This document shows, piece after piece, positions 24,573-33,077 of a stretch of DNA of 64,000 bases (position 1 is its first letter; every line of letters starts with the position of its first letter). The stretch is taken from assembly GCF_017115085.1 (NCBI RefSeq), contig NZ_JABXKJ010000233.1, positions 1-64,000 on the forward strand, written 5' to 3'. This stretch comes from Nostoc sp. NMS7 (GTDB lineage Bacteria > Cyanobacteriota > Cyanobacteriia > Cyanobacteriales > Nostocaceae). The position numbers and the translations under genes are program-made. The notes under the pieces are model-generated. The model was not told the origin of the DNA, did not search any database, and saw nothing but the letters and a program-made list of their open reading frames with translations.

Positions 24573-24815
24573 ATGCTCAAAGGTGCAACTTCCATGCTCA
24601 AAGGCTCAACTTCCATGCTCAAAGGCTCAACTTCCATGCTCAAAGGCTCAACTCCCATGCTCAGAGGCTCAACTCCCATGCTCAAAGGCTCAACTTCCAT
24701 GCTCAGAGGCTCAACTCCCATGCTCAAAGGCTCAACTTCCATGCTCAGAGGCTCAACTCCCATGCTCAAAGGCTCAACTTCCATGCTCAGAGGCTCAACT
24801 CCCATGCTCAGAGGC
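24573..24815. repeat. 21-bp tandem repeat, 11 full units plus partials, with 42-bp superstructure
   Basis: Units start at 24573 and every 21 bases to 24783, with a partial at 24804 and a degenerate half unit just before 24573. Type A is ATGCTCAAAGGCTCAACTTCC; type B has AGAGG and ACTCCC. From unit 5 (24657) the order is strictly B-A-B-A-B-A-B, giving a 42-bp higher-order period. Several frames on both strands are open (MLKGSTS on plus, VEPLSME on minus). No ribosome site supports translation. It fills most of the gap between the binding protein and the first amidohydrolase. Confidence 0.95.
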
Positions 24816-24934
24816 TTTCTACTTCCCTCCTGACCAATAATTCCTTGATAGTACAGAGCAAGTATCTGTTGAATCAATCCAAAATCTAAAATCCAAAATT
24901 GTTTAATCCATTTGAAAATTCCAGGTAAAATGCT

Positions 24935-26428
24935 ATGACTATTGCGTTAGACCGTCCACAAAAAACTAAGTCTGCTCAAATTCGGGAAAAACTGGGTTAT
25001 CCGATTATTGATACCGATGTACATACCCAAGAATTTCCCCCAGCATTCTTGGACTATTTAGAGCAAGTTGCTGGAACTGCGATCGCAGAACGTTTCCAAG
25101 AACACTTACCCGGTGCATCTCGCTCTAAATGGTTTAAGCAATCTTGGGATGAACGCCGCGCTAACCGCACCGCCCGCCCTCCTTTTTGGACTCGTCCCAC
25201 TAACGATGCTTTAAATTTAGCTACCATTAGTTTGCCAAAATTGTTGCACGAACGCTTACAAGAAGCGGGGACAGACTTTGCCGTTGTGTACCCCAACTTG
25301 GCAACAATGGCGCCACATATCGGTAATGAAGAAATGCGGCGGGCTGTTTGTCGCGCAGCTAACACTTACCACGCTGAGATTTTCCGCCCTTATAGCGATC
25401 GCTTAACACCCATCGCTTCCATCCCCATGAATACGCCTGAAGAGGCGATCGCAGAGTTGGAATATGCAGTGAAGGTTCTGGGACTCAAAGCCATTCAAAT
25501 CCCCGGCCATATCCGCCGCCCGATTCCCGCCTTTGAGAAGTATGGCGAAGAAGTAGCCAACGAAGCCATCTGGATTGATACCTTTGGTTTGGATAGTAAA
25601 TATGATTACGATCCCTTCTGGGCGAAGTGCGTAGAACTGAAAGTTGTACCCACCACCCACTCTTCCGGTATGGGCTGGATCAATCGGCGTTCCATTAGCA
25701 ATTACCAATACAACCATATTGGTCACTTTGCATCGGCTGCGGAAGCACTATGTAAATCTCTATTCTTTGGTGGTGTAACTCACCGCTTCCCCACACTCAA
25801 GTTTGCCTTTTTAGAAGGAGGTTCAGCTTGGGGTGCTAGTTTGTACACCGATTTAATTTGGCACTGGGATACCCGCAATAAAGACCATTTGGTGGAAAAC
25901 AACAATCCTGGCAATGTTAATTATGAAGAACTGCTAGAACTATATACCCGTTATGGTGGTGAACTAGTACATGGTCGTTTGGATCAACTTGGCAGTGGTT
26001 TAGGTTTCCACGCCGACTTAGTATCCCCCCTAGAACCAGGTGATTTGGATGAATTTGCCGTTGCAGGAGTTACCAAGCCAGAGGATATCCGCGATCGCTT
26101 CTTGAATCATTTCTACTTCGGGACAGAATCAGATGATACCCGTGTAGCTCAAGCTTTTAACCGCAAAGCTAATCCTTATGGCGATCGTGTTAAAGCATTT
26201 TTGGGTTCCGATTCTGGGCACTGGGATGTACCTGATATTACTGCGATCGCTGCTAATACCTATTCAATGGTAGAACGCAAGATTATCACTGAAGAAGATT
26301 TGCAATATTTCCTATCAATTCATCCCCTGGAGTTGTACACCAGTCTGAATCGTGACTTCTTCAAAGGGACGGCTGTTGAGAAAACCGCAGATGAATTTTT
26401 GGCTGCGAAAGCGAAAGAGACGCGATAA
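24935..26428 (+). CDS. Amidohydrolase-2 family metal hydrolase (ACMSD-like), copy 1
   Basis: A 497-residue TIM-barrel hydrolase or decarboxylase of the amidohydrolase-2 group. Visible metal-site candidates are DTDVHTQEF near the N-terminus, the VVPTTHSS block and the late GSDSGHWDVPD. Family members decarboxylate or hydrolyse aromatic or small-ring acids; the substrate here is unknown. It begins MTIALDRPQKTKSAQIREKL, almost the same as the next gene, and the two proteins stay closely similar throughout. The last residues (KETR) and the stop codon lie within a palindromic repeat, so the C-terminus has been altered compared with copy 2. The tandem repeat array lies directly upstream. Confidence 0.85.
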   Translation: MTIALDRPQKTKSAQIREKLGYPIIDTDVHTQEFPPAFLDYLEQVAGTAIAERFQEHLPGASRSKWFKQSWDERRANRTARPPFWTRPTNDALNLATISLPKLLHERLQEAGTDFAVVYPNLATMAPHIGNEEMRRAVCRAANTYHAEIFRPYSDRLTPIASIPMNTPEEAIAELEYAVKVLGLKAIQIPGHIRRPIPAFEKYGEEVANEAIWIDTFGLDSKYDYDPFWAKCVELKVVPTTHSSGMGWINRRSISNYQYNHIGHFASAAEALCKSLFFGGVTHRFPTLKFAFLEGGSAWGASLYTDLIWHWDTRNKDHLVENNNPGNVNYEELLELYTRYGGELVHGRLDQLGSGLGFHADLVSPLEPGDLDEFAVAGVTKPEDIRDRFLNHFYFGTESDDTRVAQAFNRKANPYGDRVKAFLGSDSGHWDVPDITAIAANTYSMVERKIITEEDLQYFLSIHPLELYTSLNRDFFKGTAVEKTADEFLAAKAKETR

Positions 26429-26482
26429 ATTGCCGTCTCTACAAAGGATTGATTCTTGTAAAGACGGCGATTTATCGCGTCT
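26418..26482. repeat. Palindromic repeat providing the end of amidohydrolase copy 1
   Basis: The arms AGACGCGATAAATTGCCGTC(T) (26418-26438) and AGACGGCGATTTATCGCGTC(T) (26462-26482) pair with one mismatch around a 23-base loop. The TAA stop codon at 26426-26428 lies within the left arm. It belongs to the same broad family as the GACGCGATTAATCGCGTC palindromes at 9479, 11531 and 39537. Confidence 0.85.
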
Positions 26483-26522
26483 TTGCCAATGCCTATAAAC
26501 ATTTGATGAGGGTAAACATATC

Positions 26523-28004
26523 ATGACGATCGCTTTAGACCGCCCCCAAAAAACCAGGTCTGCTCAAATTCGGGAAAAACTTGGTTATCCGATCATTGAC
26601 ACTGATGTACATACCCAGGAATTTGAACCAGCAGTCTTGGATTATTTAGAACAAGTTGGTGGAACTGCACTTGTTGAGCGTTTCAAAGAGAATTTACCAG
26701 GATCTTCCCGCTTTAAGTGGTATAAGCAAAGTTGGGAAGAACGTTTTGCTTATCGCACTAATCGTCCTAACTGGTGGGGTCGTCCCACAAAAAATACTTT
26801 GAATTTGGCTACCATTAGCTTGCCCAAGTTGCTGCATGAGCGTTTGCAAGAAGCAGGTACAGACTTTGCTGTTGTGTACCCCAACTTGGCAACAATGGCT
26901 CCGAATATCGGTAACGAAGAAATGCGGCGGGCTGTTTGTCGAGCAGTTAACACCTACCATGCTGACATTTTCCGCCCTTATGGCGATCGCTTAACACCCA
27001 TTGCCGCCATTCCCCTGTACACTCCCGAAGAAGGGATTGAAGAGTTGGAATATGCGGTGAATGTTCTCGGACTCAAAGCGATTCAAATCCCCGGTTACGT
27101 CCGTCGTCCAATTCCTGCCTTTGAAAAGTATGGCAAAGAAGTGGCTAACGAAGTGGTTTGGATTGATAACTTTGGCTTAGATAGCGAGTATGATTACGAT
27201 CCATTCTGGGCTAAGTGCGTAGAACTGAAAGTTGTACCCACAACTCACGCTTCTAGCCAAGGTTGGACAACTCAGCGATCTGTCACCAATGCCCAGTACA
27301 ATCACATTAATCACTTTGCTTTTGCAGCCGAAGCATTATGCAAATCGCTGTTCTTTGGGGGAGTTACCCGCCGCTTCCCACAATTAAAGTTTGCCTTTTT
27401 AGAAGGTGGTTCAGCTTGGGGCGCTAGTCTATACGCTGATATTATTTGGCACTGGGAAACCCGCAACAAACAACATTTGTTGACAAATAACAATCCTGCC
27501 ATTCTCGATAAGGAAGCACTTGTAGAGTTGTACACCCGCTACGGTGGCGAACTTGTAGATGGACGCTTAGATAAAATTGGTGACGGTTTAGGATTCCACC
27601 ATCAACTATTGGCACCAGAAGATCCAGGCGAACTCGATGAATTTGAACTCGCGGGAATTGAGAAACCAGAAGATGTGCGCGATCGCTTCTTGAATCATTT
27701 CTACTTCGGTACAGAATCAGATGATACCCGTGTATCCCAAGCTTTTAATCGTGCAGCTAATCCCTTTGGCGATCGTGTTAAAGCATTCTTAGGTTCCGAT
27801 TCTGGTCACTGGGATGTGCCTGATATCACCGCCGTTACTGCCAACGCCTACTTAATGGCAGAACACGAAATCATTACCGAAGAAGACCTCCGCTTCTTCC
27901 TCTCAATCCATCCTTTGGAGTTGTACACCAGTCTCAATCAAGACTTCTTCAAAGGCACAGGTGTTGAGAAAGCCGCAAACGAATATTTAGCGGCGAAGAA
28001 ATAA
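26523..28004 (+). CDS. Amidohydrolase-2 family metal hydrolase, copy 2
   Basis: A 493-residue paralogue of the preceding gene, in tandem and on the same strand, sharing long identical blocks (KLGYPIIDTDVHTQEF, ATISLPKLLHERLQEAGTDF, FLEGGSAWGAS, NHFYFGTESDDTRV, AFLGSDSGHWDVPDIT). Differences cluster in the loop after the N-terminus and around TTHASSQGWTTQRSVTN, where copy 1 has TTHSSGMGWINRRSISN, so the two may differ in substrate range. It ends in NEYLAAKK. The two genes arose by duplication and probably act in the same organosulfur pathway. The 177 bases after it hold AGTCATT-type heptamers and no gene. Confidence 0.85.
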   Translation: MTIALDRPQKTRSAQIREKLGYPIIDTDVHTQEFEPAVLDYLEQVGGTALVERFKENLPGSSRFKWYKQSWEERFAYRTNRPNWWGRPTKNTLNLATISLPKLLHERLQEAGTDFAVVYPNLATMAPNIGNEEMRRAVCRAVNTYHADIFRPYGDRLTPIAAIPLYTPEEGIEELEYAVNVLGLKAIQIPGYVRRPIPAFEKYGKEVANEVVWIDNFGLDSEYDYDPFWAKCVELKVVPTTHASSQGWTTQRSVTNAQYNHINHFAFAAEALCKSLFFGGVTRRFPQLKFAFLEGGSAWGASLYADIIWHWETRNKQHLLTNNNPAILDKEALVELYTRYGGELVDGRLDKIGDGLGFHHQLLAPEDPGELDEFELAGIEKPEDVRDRFLNHFYFGTESDDTRVSQAFNRAANPFGDRVKAFLGSDSGHWDVPDITAVTANAYLMAEHEIITEEDLRFFLSIHPLELYTSLNQDFFKGTGVEKAANEYLAAKK

Positions 28005-28187
28005 CTGTCATTAGTCATTAGTCATTTGCAAAGGACAAATTACAAATGACAAAGGACAATTACAACGTTCCATGTTCCATTTCCTCGGTTCGCTTGTAGC
28101 GTGGGCTTTGCCCACTCTACATTTCTCTTAAATAACGTTTATTTGGATAATTTATTGCTTTGAAATTCCTCAAAGGATGATTTGATT

Positions 28188-29369
28188 ATGGTGCTAGAAA
28201 TTACAAAACCAAAGGATTACATTGACCTAGCAACTTCACTATCCAAGGAACTTGCTAAATCCGCAGTTGAAAGGGATGCCCAAGCCGGAATTCCAGAAGA
28301 AGAAATTAATAAACTGCGTGAGAGTGGCTTGTTATCACTGATTGTACCCAAGCAATATGGTGGGATTGGCGCAACTTGGATTGATGCCTTAAAAATTGTC
28401 AGAAAACTGTCAAAAGCTGATGGTTCAATTGGTCAATTGTATGGTAATCACCTCAATTTGACGGCTTTGGGTCACGTTTCCGGCACACCAGCCCAAAAGG
28501 AAAAATATTATAGACAAACTGCTAAGAAGAACTTATTTTGGGCAAATGCCATAAATACGCGGGATACTAGGCTGAAAATTAACCCAGAAGGTGAGAATTT
28601 CCGGGTTAATGGGGTTAAAAGCTTTGGTACGGGTATTTCCGTTGCAGATTTCCGGGTATTCTCCGCTTTGGAAGATGGCGTAGAATTGCCCTTCATATTC
28701 ATAATTCCCAAAGACAGGGAAGGGTTAGTTTCCAATCAAGATTGGGACAACATCGGGCAACGTCGCACTGATAGCGGTAGTTATACATTTAACAATGTCC
28801 TAGTAGAAAAAGATGAGATTTTGGGGCCACCCAATCCCCCTGATAGTGCCTTCTCAACTTTTCTTGGTATTATTGCCCAGCTAACAAAAACCAACGTTTA
28901 TCTGGGAATTACTAAAGGAGCTTTCGCCGCCGCTCGTGAGTACACTAAAACTACTACTCAACCGTGGATTACATCAGGAGTAGAGAGTGCTACTCAAGAC
29001 CCATATATTCTGCATCATTACGGAGACTTTTGGGTGGAAATTCAAGCTGCGATCGCTCTAGCTGACCAAGCAGCCGAAAAAGTACAAGCAGCATGGGAAA
29101 AGGATGCAGAACTCACTCATCAAGAAAGGGGAGAAGTAGCGATCGCAGTTTCCGCAGCCAAGGCATTAGCTACCCGTGTAGGTATAGATATTACCAACCG
29201 CATCTTTGAAGTTACCGGAACTCGCGCCACAGCAACCAAATATGGATTTGACCGTTACTGGCGGGATTTACGAACCTTTACGCTCCATGATCCTGTGGAC
29301 TACAAATTGCGAGCGATCGGCGATTGGTTACTCAACGAGCAACTACCTGTTATTACACAATATTCTTAG
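28188..29369 (+). CDS. Acyl-CoA dehydrogenase-fold flavin monooxygenase, SfnB/DszC-like
   Basis: A ~393-residue protein of the acyl-CoA dehydrogenase fold. An N-terminal helical domain is followed by the beta domain (FWANAINTRDTRLKINPEGE, FRVNGVKSFGTGISVADFRV) and a C-terminal helical bundle (EVTGTRATATKYGFDRYWRD, RTFTLHDPVDYKLRAIGDWL). The final block with H-D-P-V is typical of the DszC/SfnB branch, which uses reduced flavin and oxygen to attack sulfur compounds such as dibenzothiophene or dimethylsulfone derivatives, rather than true fatty acyl-CoA dehydrogenases. ATG 28188 is used, with AAGGA ten bases upstream. Its place between hydrolases and sulfonate-binding proteins supports an organosulfur role. 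Confidence 0.8.
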   Translation: MVLEITKPKDYIDLATSLSKELAKSAVERDAQAGIPEEEINKLRESGLLSLIVPKQYGGIGATWIDALKIVRKLSKADGSIGQLYGNHLNLTALGHVSGTPAQKEKYYRQTAKKNLFWANAINTRDTRLKINPEGENFRVNGVKSFGTGISVADFRVFSALEDGVELPFIFIIPKDREGLVSNQDWDNIGQRRTDSGSYTFNNVLVEKDEILGPPNPPDSAFSTFLGIIAQLTKTNVYLGITKGAFAAAREYTKTTTQPWITSGVESATQDPYILHHYGDFWVEIQAAIALADQAAEKVQAAWEKDAELTHQERGEVAIAVSAAKALATRVGIDITNRIFEVTGTRATATKYGFDRYWRDLRTFTLHDPVDYKLRAIGDWLLNEQLPVITQYS

Positions 29370-29405
29370 GGACAAGGGTGATAAAGGAGACAAGGGGAAT
29401 AACCC

Positions 29406-29505
29406 ATGCCCACTTGCCCTGAGCGAAGCCGAAGGGATGCCCACTTGCCCTGAACGAAGCCGAAGGGATGCCCACTTGCCCTGAGCGAAGCCGAAGGGAT
29501 GCCCA
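29406..29505. repeat. 31-nt direct repeat, three copies plus a partial
   Basis: The unit ATGCCCACTTGCCCTGAGCG + AAGCCGAAGGG starts at 29406, 29437 and 29468, with a partial at 29499. The core CCCTGAGCGAAGCCGAAGGG is a common dispersed repeat in Nostoc-type genomes. It lies directly before the methyltransferase gene and gives false ATG starts in all three frames. Confidence 0.92.
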
Positions 29506-29521
29506 ACAATCTAAAATTGAT

Positions 29522-30343
29522 ATGACTCAACTAAAAACACTTCCTACCTACGACCCAAGTTTATTTGAGGGAGCTGCTGAAGGCTACGCTCAATATAGAA
29601 CCAAATACCCACCAATTGTATTCGACAAACTAGCCGAAATATTTAATCTCAATGGTCAAGGACGACTTCTTGATTTAGGTACTGGCCCAGGATTAATTTC
29701 AATTGCTCTACGAACCAAATTTGAAGAAGTTGTGGCGATCGATCCCGATCCCGATATGATTGCTGAAGCCAAACGGCAAGCAGCAGCAGTCGGAGCAAAT
29801 AATATTACTTGGTTAGAACAAGGGGCAGAGTTAATCGACTCTAGTTTAGGGACATTTAAGTTAGCCACTATTGGTAGAGCCTTCCACTGGATGGAACGCG
29901 AATTAGTGCTTGAACGCCTTTATGAATTGCTCACTGATGATGGTGGACTAGCACTGCTTCAGACTAGTGACAACCCTTGGGAAAGCAATCTACCTTGGAA
30001 ACAAGCTGCCGTTGGAGTAGTGAAGAAATGGTTAGGTGATGAACGGCGGACTGGACAACGAGGACAAGGCACTCGTAAGCCAGTCGATCCTCCCCATGAA
30101 GTCGTAATTGGCAATTCGGCTTTTGCTCGTCAACAAGTCTATGAAGTGCCATTTGAAAAATCTTGGACTATCGATAGCTATCTCGGCTACTTATACACTA
30201 CAGCCTTCTCTCTGAAAATTTTCTATGGTGATAACGCCCCAGCATTTGAAAAGGATCTCAAAGAAGCACTACTAGCAGTTGAGCCGTCTGGACATTTTAC
30301 AGAAGAACTCAAAGCTACAATCCTAGTCGCTTGGAAGCACTAG
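29522..30343 (+). CDS. SAM-dependent methyltransferase (class I)
   Basis: A 274-residue enzyme with a Rossmann fold. Motif I is LLDLGTGPGLISIAL, the acidic end of strand 2 is VVAIDPDPDMIAEAKR, and motif II/III lies near TFKLATIGRAFHWM, which is the usual pattern of the Methyltransf_11/25 group. Conserved HWM after motif II is typical of small-molecule methyltransferases. ATG 29522 (MTQLKTLPTYDPSLFEGAAE) was chosen because in-frame ATGs further upstream fall in the 31-nt repeat. Its substrate is unknown; it is 152 bases after the SfnB/DszC-like gene on the same strand. A hairpin at 30408-30430 probably ends the transcript. Confidence 0.87.
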   Translation: MTQLKTLPTYDPSLFEGAAEGYAQYRTKYPPIVFDKLAEIFNLNGQGRLLDLGTGPGLISIALRTKFEEVVAIDPDPDMIAEAKRQAAAVGANNITWLEQGAELIDSSLGTFKLATIGRAFHWMERELVLERLYELLTDDGGLALLQTSDNPWESNLPWKQAAVGVVKKWLGDERRTGQRGQGTRKPVDPPHEVVIGNSAFARQQVYEVPFEKSWTIDSYLGYLYTTAFSLKIFYGDNAPAFEKDLKEALLAVEPSGHFTEELKATILVAWKH

Positions 30344-30407
30344 CAAAATTGAACAGGAACAAGCCAGAGTTTAACTCACAAATTTCAATCTTCCACTAGC
30401 ACGACAT

Positions 30408-30430
30408 TGGAGTGAGAAAGGCTCACTCCA
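30408..30430 (+). terminator. Hairpin after the methyltransferase gene
   Basis: TGGAGTGAG-AAAGG-CTCACTCCA, with perfect nine-base arms, lies 65 bases after the stop codon. The rest of the 320-bp gap to the next gene is A+T-rich and holds no gene. Confidence 0.55.
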
Positions 30431-30664
30431 CTTCCTAAATTTTTCCCTCCTCACTATTAAATTTCCAGTTCATCGAGTCGTTGCAGGGTGGGTTATACCC
30501 ACTCTATTTCCTAATTTTATAAGTAAAGTTTTGAAAACTACAAAAAAATAATTATTGTCGTTTTCAAATAAATTAGTAGATAAGATTTTTTGCTTTTTAT
30601 ATTGCAATTAATCATATAATCATAATTGTTCTAACCACCTACAAGGGAATAAATAAAACAACCC

Positions 30665-31771
30665 ATGCCAGCTTTAAAAGGAAAGTTTGAATTCAGGAAA
30701 AGCCAGAAAACAACACGTCGTTCCTTGTTGTTTGCTCTGGGCTACTGCTTAATGCTATCGACGGCCTTATCGAGTTGTAGTGAACCCAAAAAGAACACTC
30801 AGCAGTCGGCAGCTTCCCCTGAATCAGTGGCTTTATCTAGCACTACAGAGAAATCAACCCAGAAGCAAGTAGTGCGGATTGTACGTTCCAAACAACTTAC
30901 ACCTCTAGCAGTTTTAGAAAAGCAAGGTTCCTTGGAAAAGCGATTAGAGCCGCTGGGTTTTAAAGTACAGTGGGCTGAGTTTGCGGCTGGACCACAACAG
31001 TTAGAAGCCTTGAATGCAAATGGACTGGATATCGCATCTACAGCCGAATCGCCTCCTGTATTTTCACAAGCAGCAGGAGTGCCTCTTGTTTATTTAGCTA
31101 CTACATATCCCAGTGGTAAAGCAATTTCACTTTTAGTTCCTGTAAACTCTCCGATTAAAAGTGTTGCCGATTTGAAAGGCAAAAAAGTGGCTTTCCAGAA
31201 AGCCTCCATCGGTCACTACCTATTAGTTAAGGCATTAGAAGACACGGGACTGAAACTGAGTGATGTCAAATCAGTTTTTTTAGCACCGGCAGATGCAAAT
31301 GCGGCCTTCAGTGAGAACAAGGTGGATGCTTGGTATATTTGGGAGCCATTCGCTACCAGAAATGTACAAAAGAAAATAGCTCGTGTTTTAGCAGATGGTG
31401 GGAAGTTGCGAGATACTGGCAACTTTTACTCAACCTCACGCCAGTTTTATCAGGCTCATCCTGACGTGATTAAAGTGTTTCTAGAGGAGCTACAAAAGAC
31501 AGAAATCTGGACTAAGGATCATCCCAAAGAAGTAGCACAACTGCTTGCTCCTGTAACTCAGCTAGATCCGCCAACTTTAGAAATAATGCATGATAAATAT
31601 GACTATGGGGTGTTACCAATTACAGAGAAAGTCATCATCAAGCAACAGGAAGTTGCAGACAAGTGGTACAGCTTAGGACTTATCCCCAAGAAAGTGAATG
31701 TTAGAGACGGGTTTTTGACACCTGAAGAGTACGCCAAAATTACTCCCTCAGACGTGTTAGCGAATAAGTAG
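30665..31771 (+). CDS. SsuA/TauA-type substrate-binding lipoprotein (2)
   Basis: A 368-residue periplasmic binding protein. A twin-basic N-terminus, a hydrophobic stretch and lipobox LSSC are followed by a low-complexity linker. The N-lobe includes LEKRLEPLGFKVQWAEFAAG, GLDIASTAESPPVFSQAAGV and SPIKSVADLKGKKVAFQKAS. The C-terminus ends with the repeated family ending (KKVNVRDGFLTPEEYAKITP). The TAESPP(V)F sequence, where relatives have G(E/D)(T/A)PP, lines the ligand pocket and may change specificity. It is followed 41 bases later by a TauD-type dioxygenase gene, so the two are probably co-expressed to import and desulfonate one compound. Confidence 0.88.
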   Translation: MPALKGKFEFRKSQKTTRRSLLFALGYCLMLSTALSSCSEPKKNTQQSAASPESVALSSTTEKSTQKQVVRIVRSKQLTPLAVLEKQGSLEKRLEPLGFKVQWAEFAAGPQQLEALNANGLDIASTAESPPVFSQAAGVPLVYLATTYPSGKAISLLVPVNSPIKSVADLKGKKVAFQKASIGHYLLVKALEDTGLKLSDVKSVFLAPADANAAFSENKVDAWYIWEPFATRNVQKKIARVLADGGKLRDTGNFYSTSRQFYQAHPDVIKVFLEELQKTEIWTKDHPKEVAQLLAPVTQLDPPTLEIMHDKYDYGVLPITEKVIIKQQEVADKWYSLGLIPKKVNVRDGFLTPEEYAKITPSDVLANK

Positions 31772-31812
31772 TTATCCCCAAGAAGAAACAAACTAAAACA
31801 CAGGAAAATGTG

Positions 31813-32676
31813 ATGTCTACCTCGACTTTAAGAAAAGTTCAAATTAGGTCTATTGATGCCCCTTTGGGAGCGATAGTTACCGATCTTGATGCCAGTCAAC
31901 CGATCGCACCTGAAGTCATCTTAGAACTTAAAGAAGCTCTGCGCGATCGCCATATCTTGATCTTCAAAGACCAAAAGCTTTCTGATCAACAACTTTTGAA
32001 CTTTTCATTATACTTTGGCGCACTCTTTGTACCATGTGATCAGACTCCAGTATTGGCTTCTAAACCAGGAGAAACTCCGGTGGTGATTCCGATTTCCAAC
32101 GTCGATGGTGGCTATACCGGTACTGGAGAACTCACTTTCCATTCTGATCACAAATGGACTCCCACCCCATCTAGTGGTTCGCTTCTTTATGCCTTGGAAA
32201 TACCGTCTCAAGGTGGAGATACTTATTGGTTAAATACCAATTTGGCCTATGAGGCGTTAGATGAAACCACCAAAGAACGAATTGCAGATTTACAGTTAAT
32301 TACCTACAACCCATTTTTGCAAGACCGGAATGCACCCCGCTCTTTGTATCGTTTAGATAAGAGTATTCCTTTAATAAGTCCGATCTTTCCCCATCCTTTA
32401 GTTAGGACACATCCAGAGAATGGTAAAAAGCATCTTTATTTAGATATTGCTACGGAAGTGGAAATTGTCGGGCTAGAGCCGGAAGAAGGATCTAAACTGA
32501 TTGAACAGTTGCGTCAGCATTTGAATCAGCCCCGATTCTACTACCAACATAAATGGTCTGTAGGTGATATTGTCTACTGGGATAATCAAGCTACCTTGCA
32601 CTACCGTCAAGCATTCGATCCAAATCAGCGACGAGTATTGAAGCGGGTTAGCCTTGCAGGTAGTCGTCCCTTTTAG
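31813..32676 (+). CDS. TauD/TfdA-family 2-oxoglutarate/Fe(II) dioxygenase
   Basis: A 287-residue oxygenase that would hydroxylate a sulfonate or sulfate ester next to sulfur, releasing sulfite or sulfate plus an aldehyde. The iron ligands are visible: HSD within LTFHSDHKW and the distal histidine in NQATLHYRQAF. The 2-oxoglutarate-binding arginine is probably in RRVLKRVSL. The start ATG 31813 has AGGA upstream; GTG 31810 is one codon earlier. Because ssuD at the start of this region is dead, this enzyme and the flavin monooxygenase may carry desulfonation. TfdA-like or alkylsulfatase (AtsK-like) activity cannot be excluded. Confidence 0.9.
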   Translation: MSTSTLRKVQIRSIDAPLGAIVTDLDASQPIAPEVILELKEALRDRHILIFKDQKLSDQQLLNFSLYFGALFVPCDQTPVLASKPGETPVVIPISNVDGGYTGTGELTFHSDHKWTPTPSSGSLLYALEIPSQGGDTYWLNTNLAYEALDETTKERIADLQLITYNPFLQDRNAPRSLYRLDKSIPLISPIFPHPLVRTHPENGKKHLYLDIATEVEIVGLEPEEGSKLIEQLRQHLNQPRFYYQHKWSVGDIVYWDNQATLHYRQAFDPNQRRVLKRVSLAGSRPF

Positions 32677-32732
32677 GCTTTATCACTCAGTAAATTAAGC
32701 TCATAGGTTTAGATTTTACATTTTATTAACGC

Positions 32733-32807
32733 AGTCAAGAGTTATTCTCGACTCTTGACCCCGTGAAAAACAAGATCCCCGACAACTTTTACGAAGTCGG
32801 GGATCTT
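32733..32807 (+). terminator. Two consecutive strong hairpins after the dioxygenase gene
   Basis: Hairpin 1: GTCAAGAGT (32733-32741) pairs with ACTCTTGAC (32750-32758). Hairpin 2: AAGATCCCCGAC (32772-32783) pairs perfectly with GTCGGGGATCTT (32796-32807). Both follow the stop codon closely. Hairpin 2 resembles a palindrome found repeatedly between genes in Nostoc. The following 270 bases (32808-33077) are A+T-rich with no gene. Confidence 0.65.
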
Positions 32808-33077
32808 CGGCTGCAATTCTCACAAATTAAATAGGATTGCTATAGATATCTTTATTTAGATAAACAAATAAAAACCTAATAAAACTTGTCTAATTTTCAC
32901 ATTATATGCTTATAAAAATATAAGCAACTCAAAGTATTATTTTTTTTAAAACTAGTGTTGATGAATACTTTATTTTCAAAACAAATCCGATAAAATCTAA
33001 ACTGAAATTGATAGTTGTTGTCACTCATTAAAAACGCCGTGACGAAAATTTTTAAATTTCAATAGACAAAAAATGTT

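Noticed and set aside
24446..24877. Heptapeptide-repeat proteins (VEPLSME, MLKGSTS) over the second 21-bp array
   Set aside because: Same reason as the first array; the minus frame also runs into the end of the binding-protein gene on the opposite strand.
29468..29521. N-terminal extension of the methyltransferase (MPTCPERSRRDAQQSKID)
   Set aside because: Encoded by the 31-nt repeat; homologous sequence begins near MTQLKTLPTYDP at 29522.
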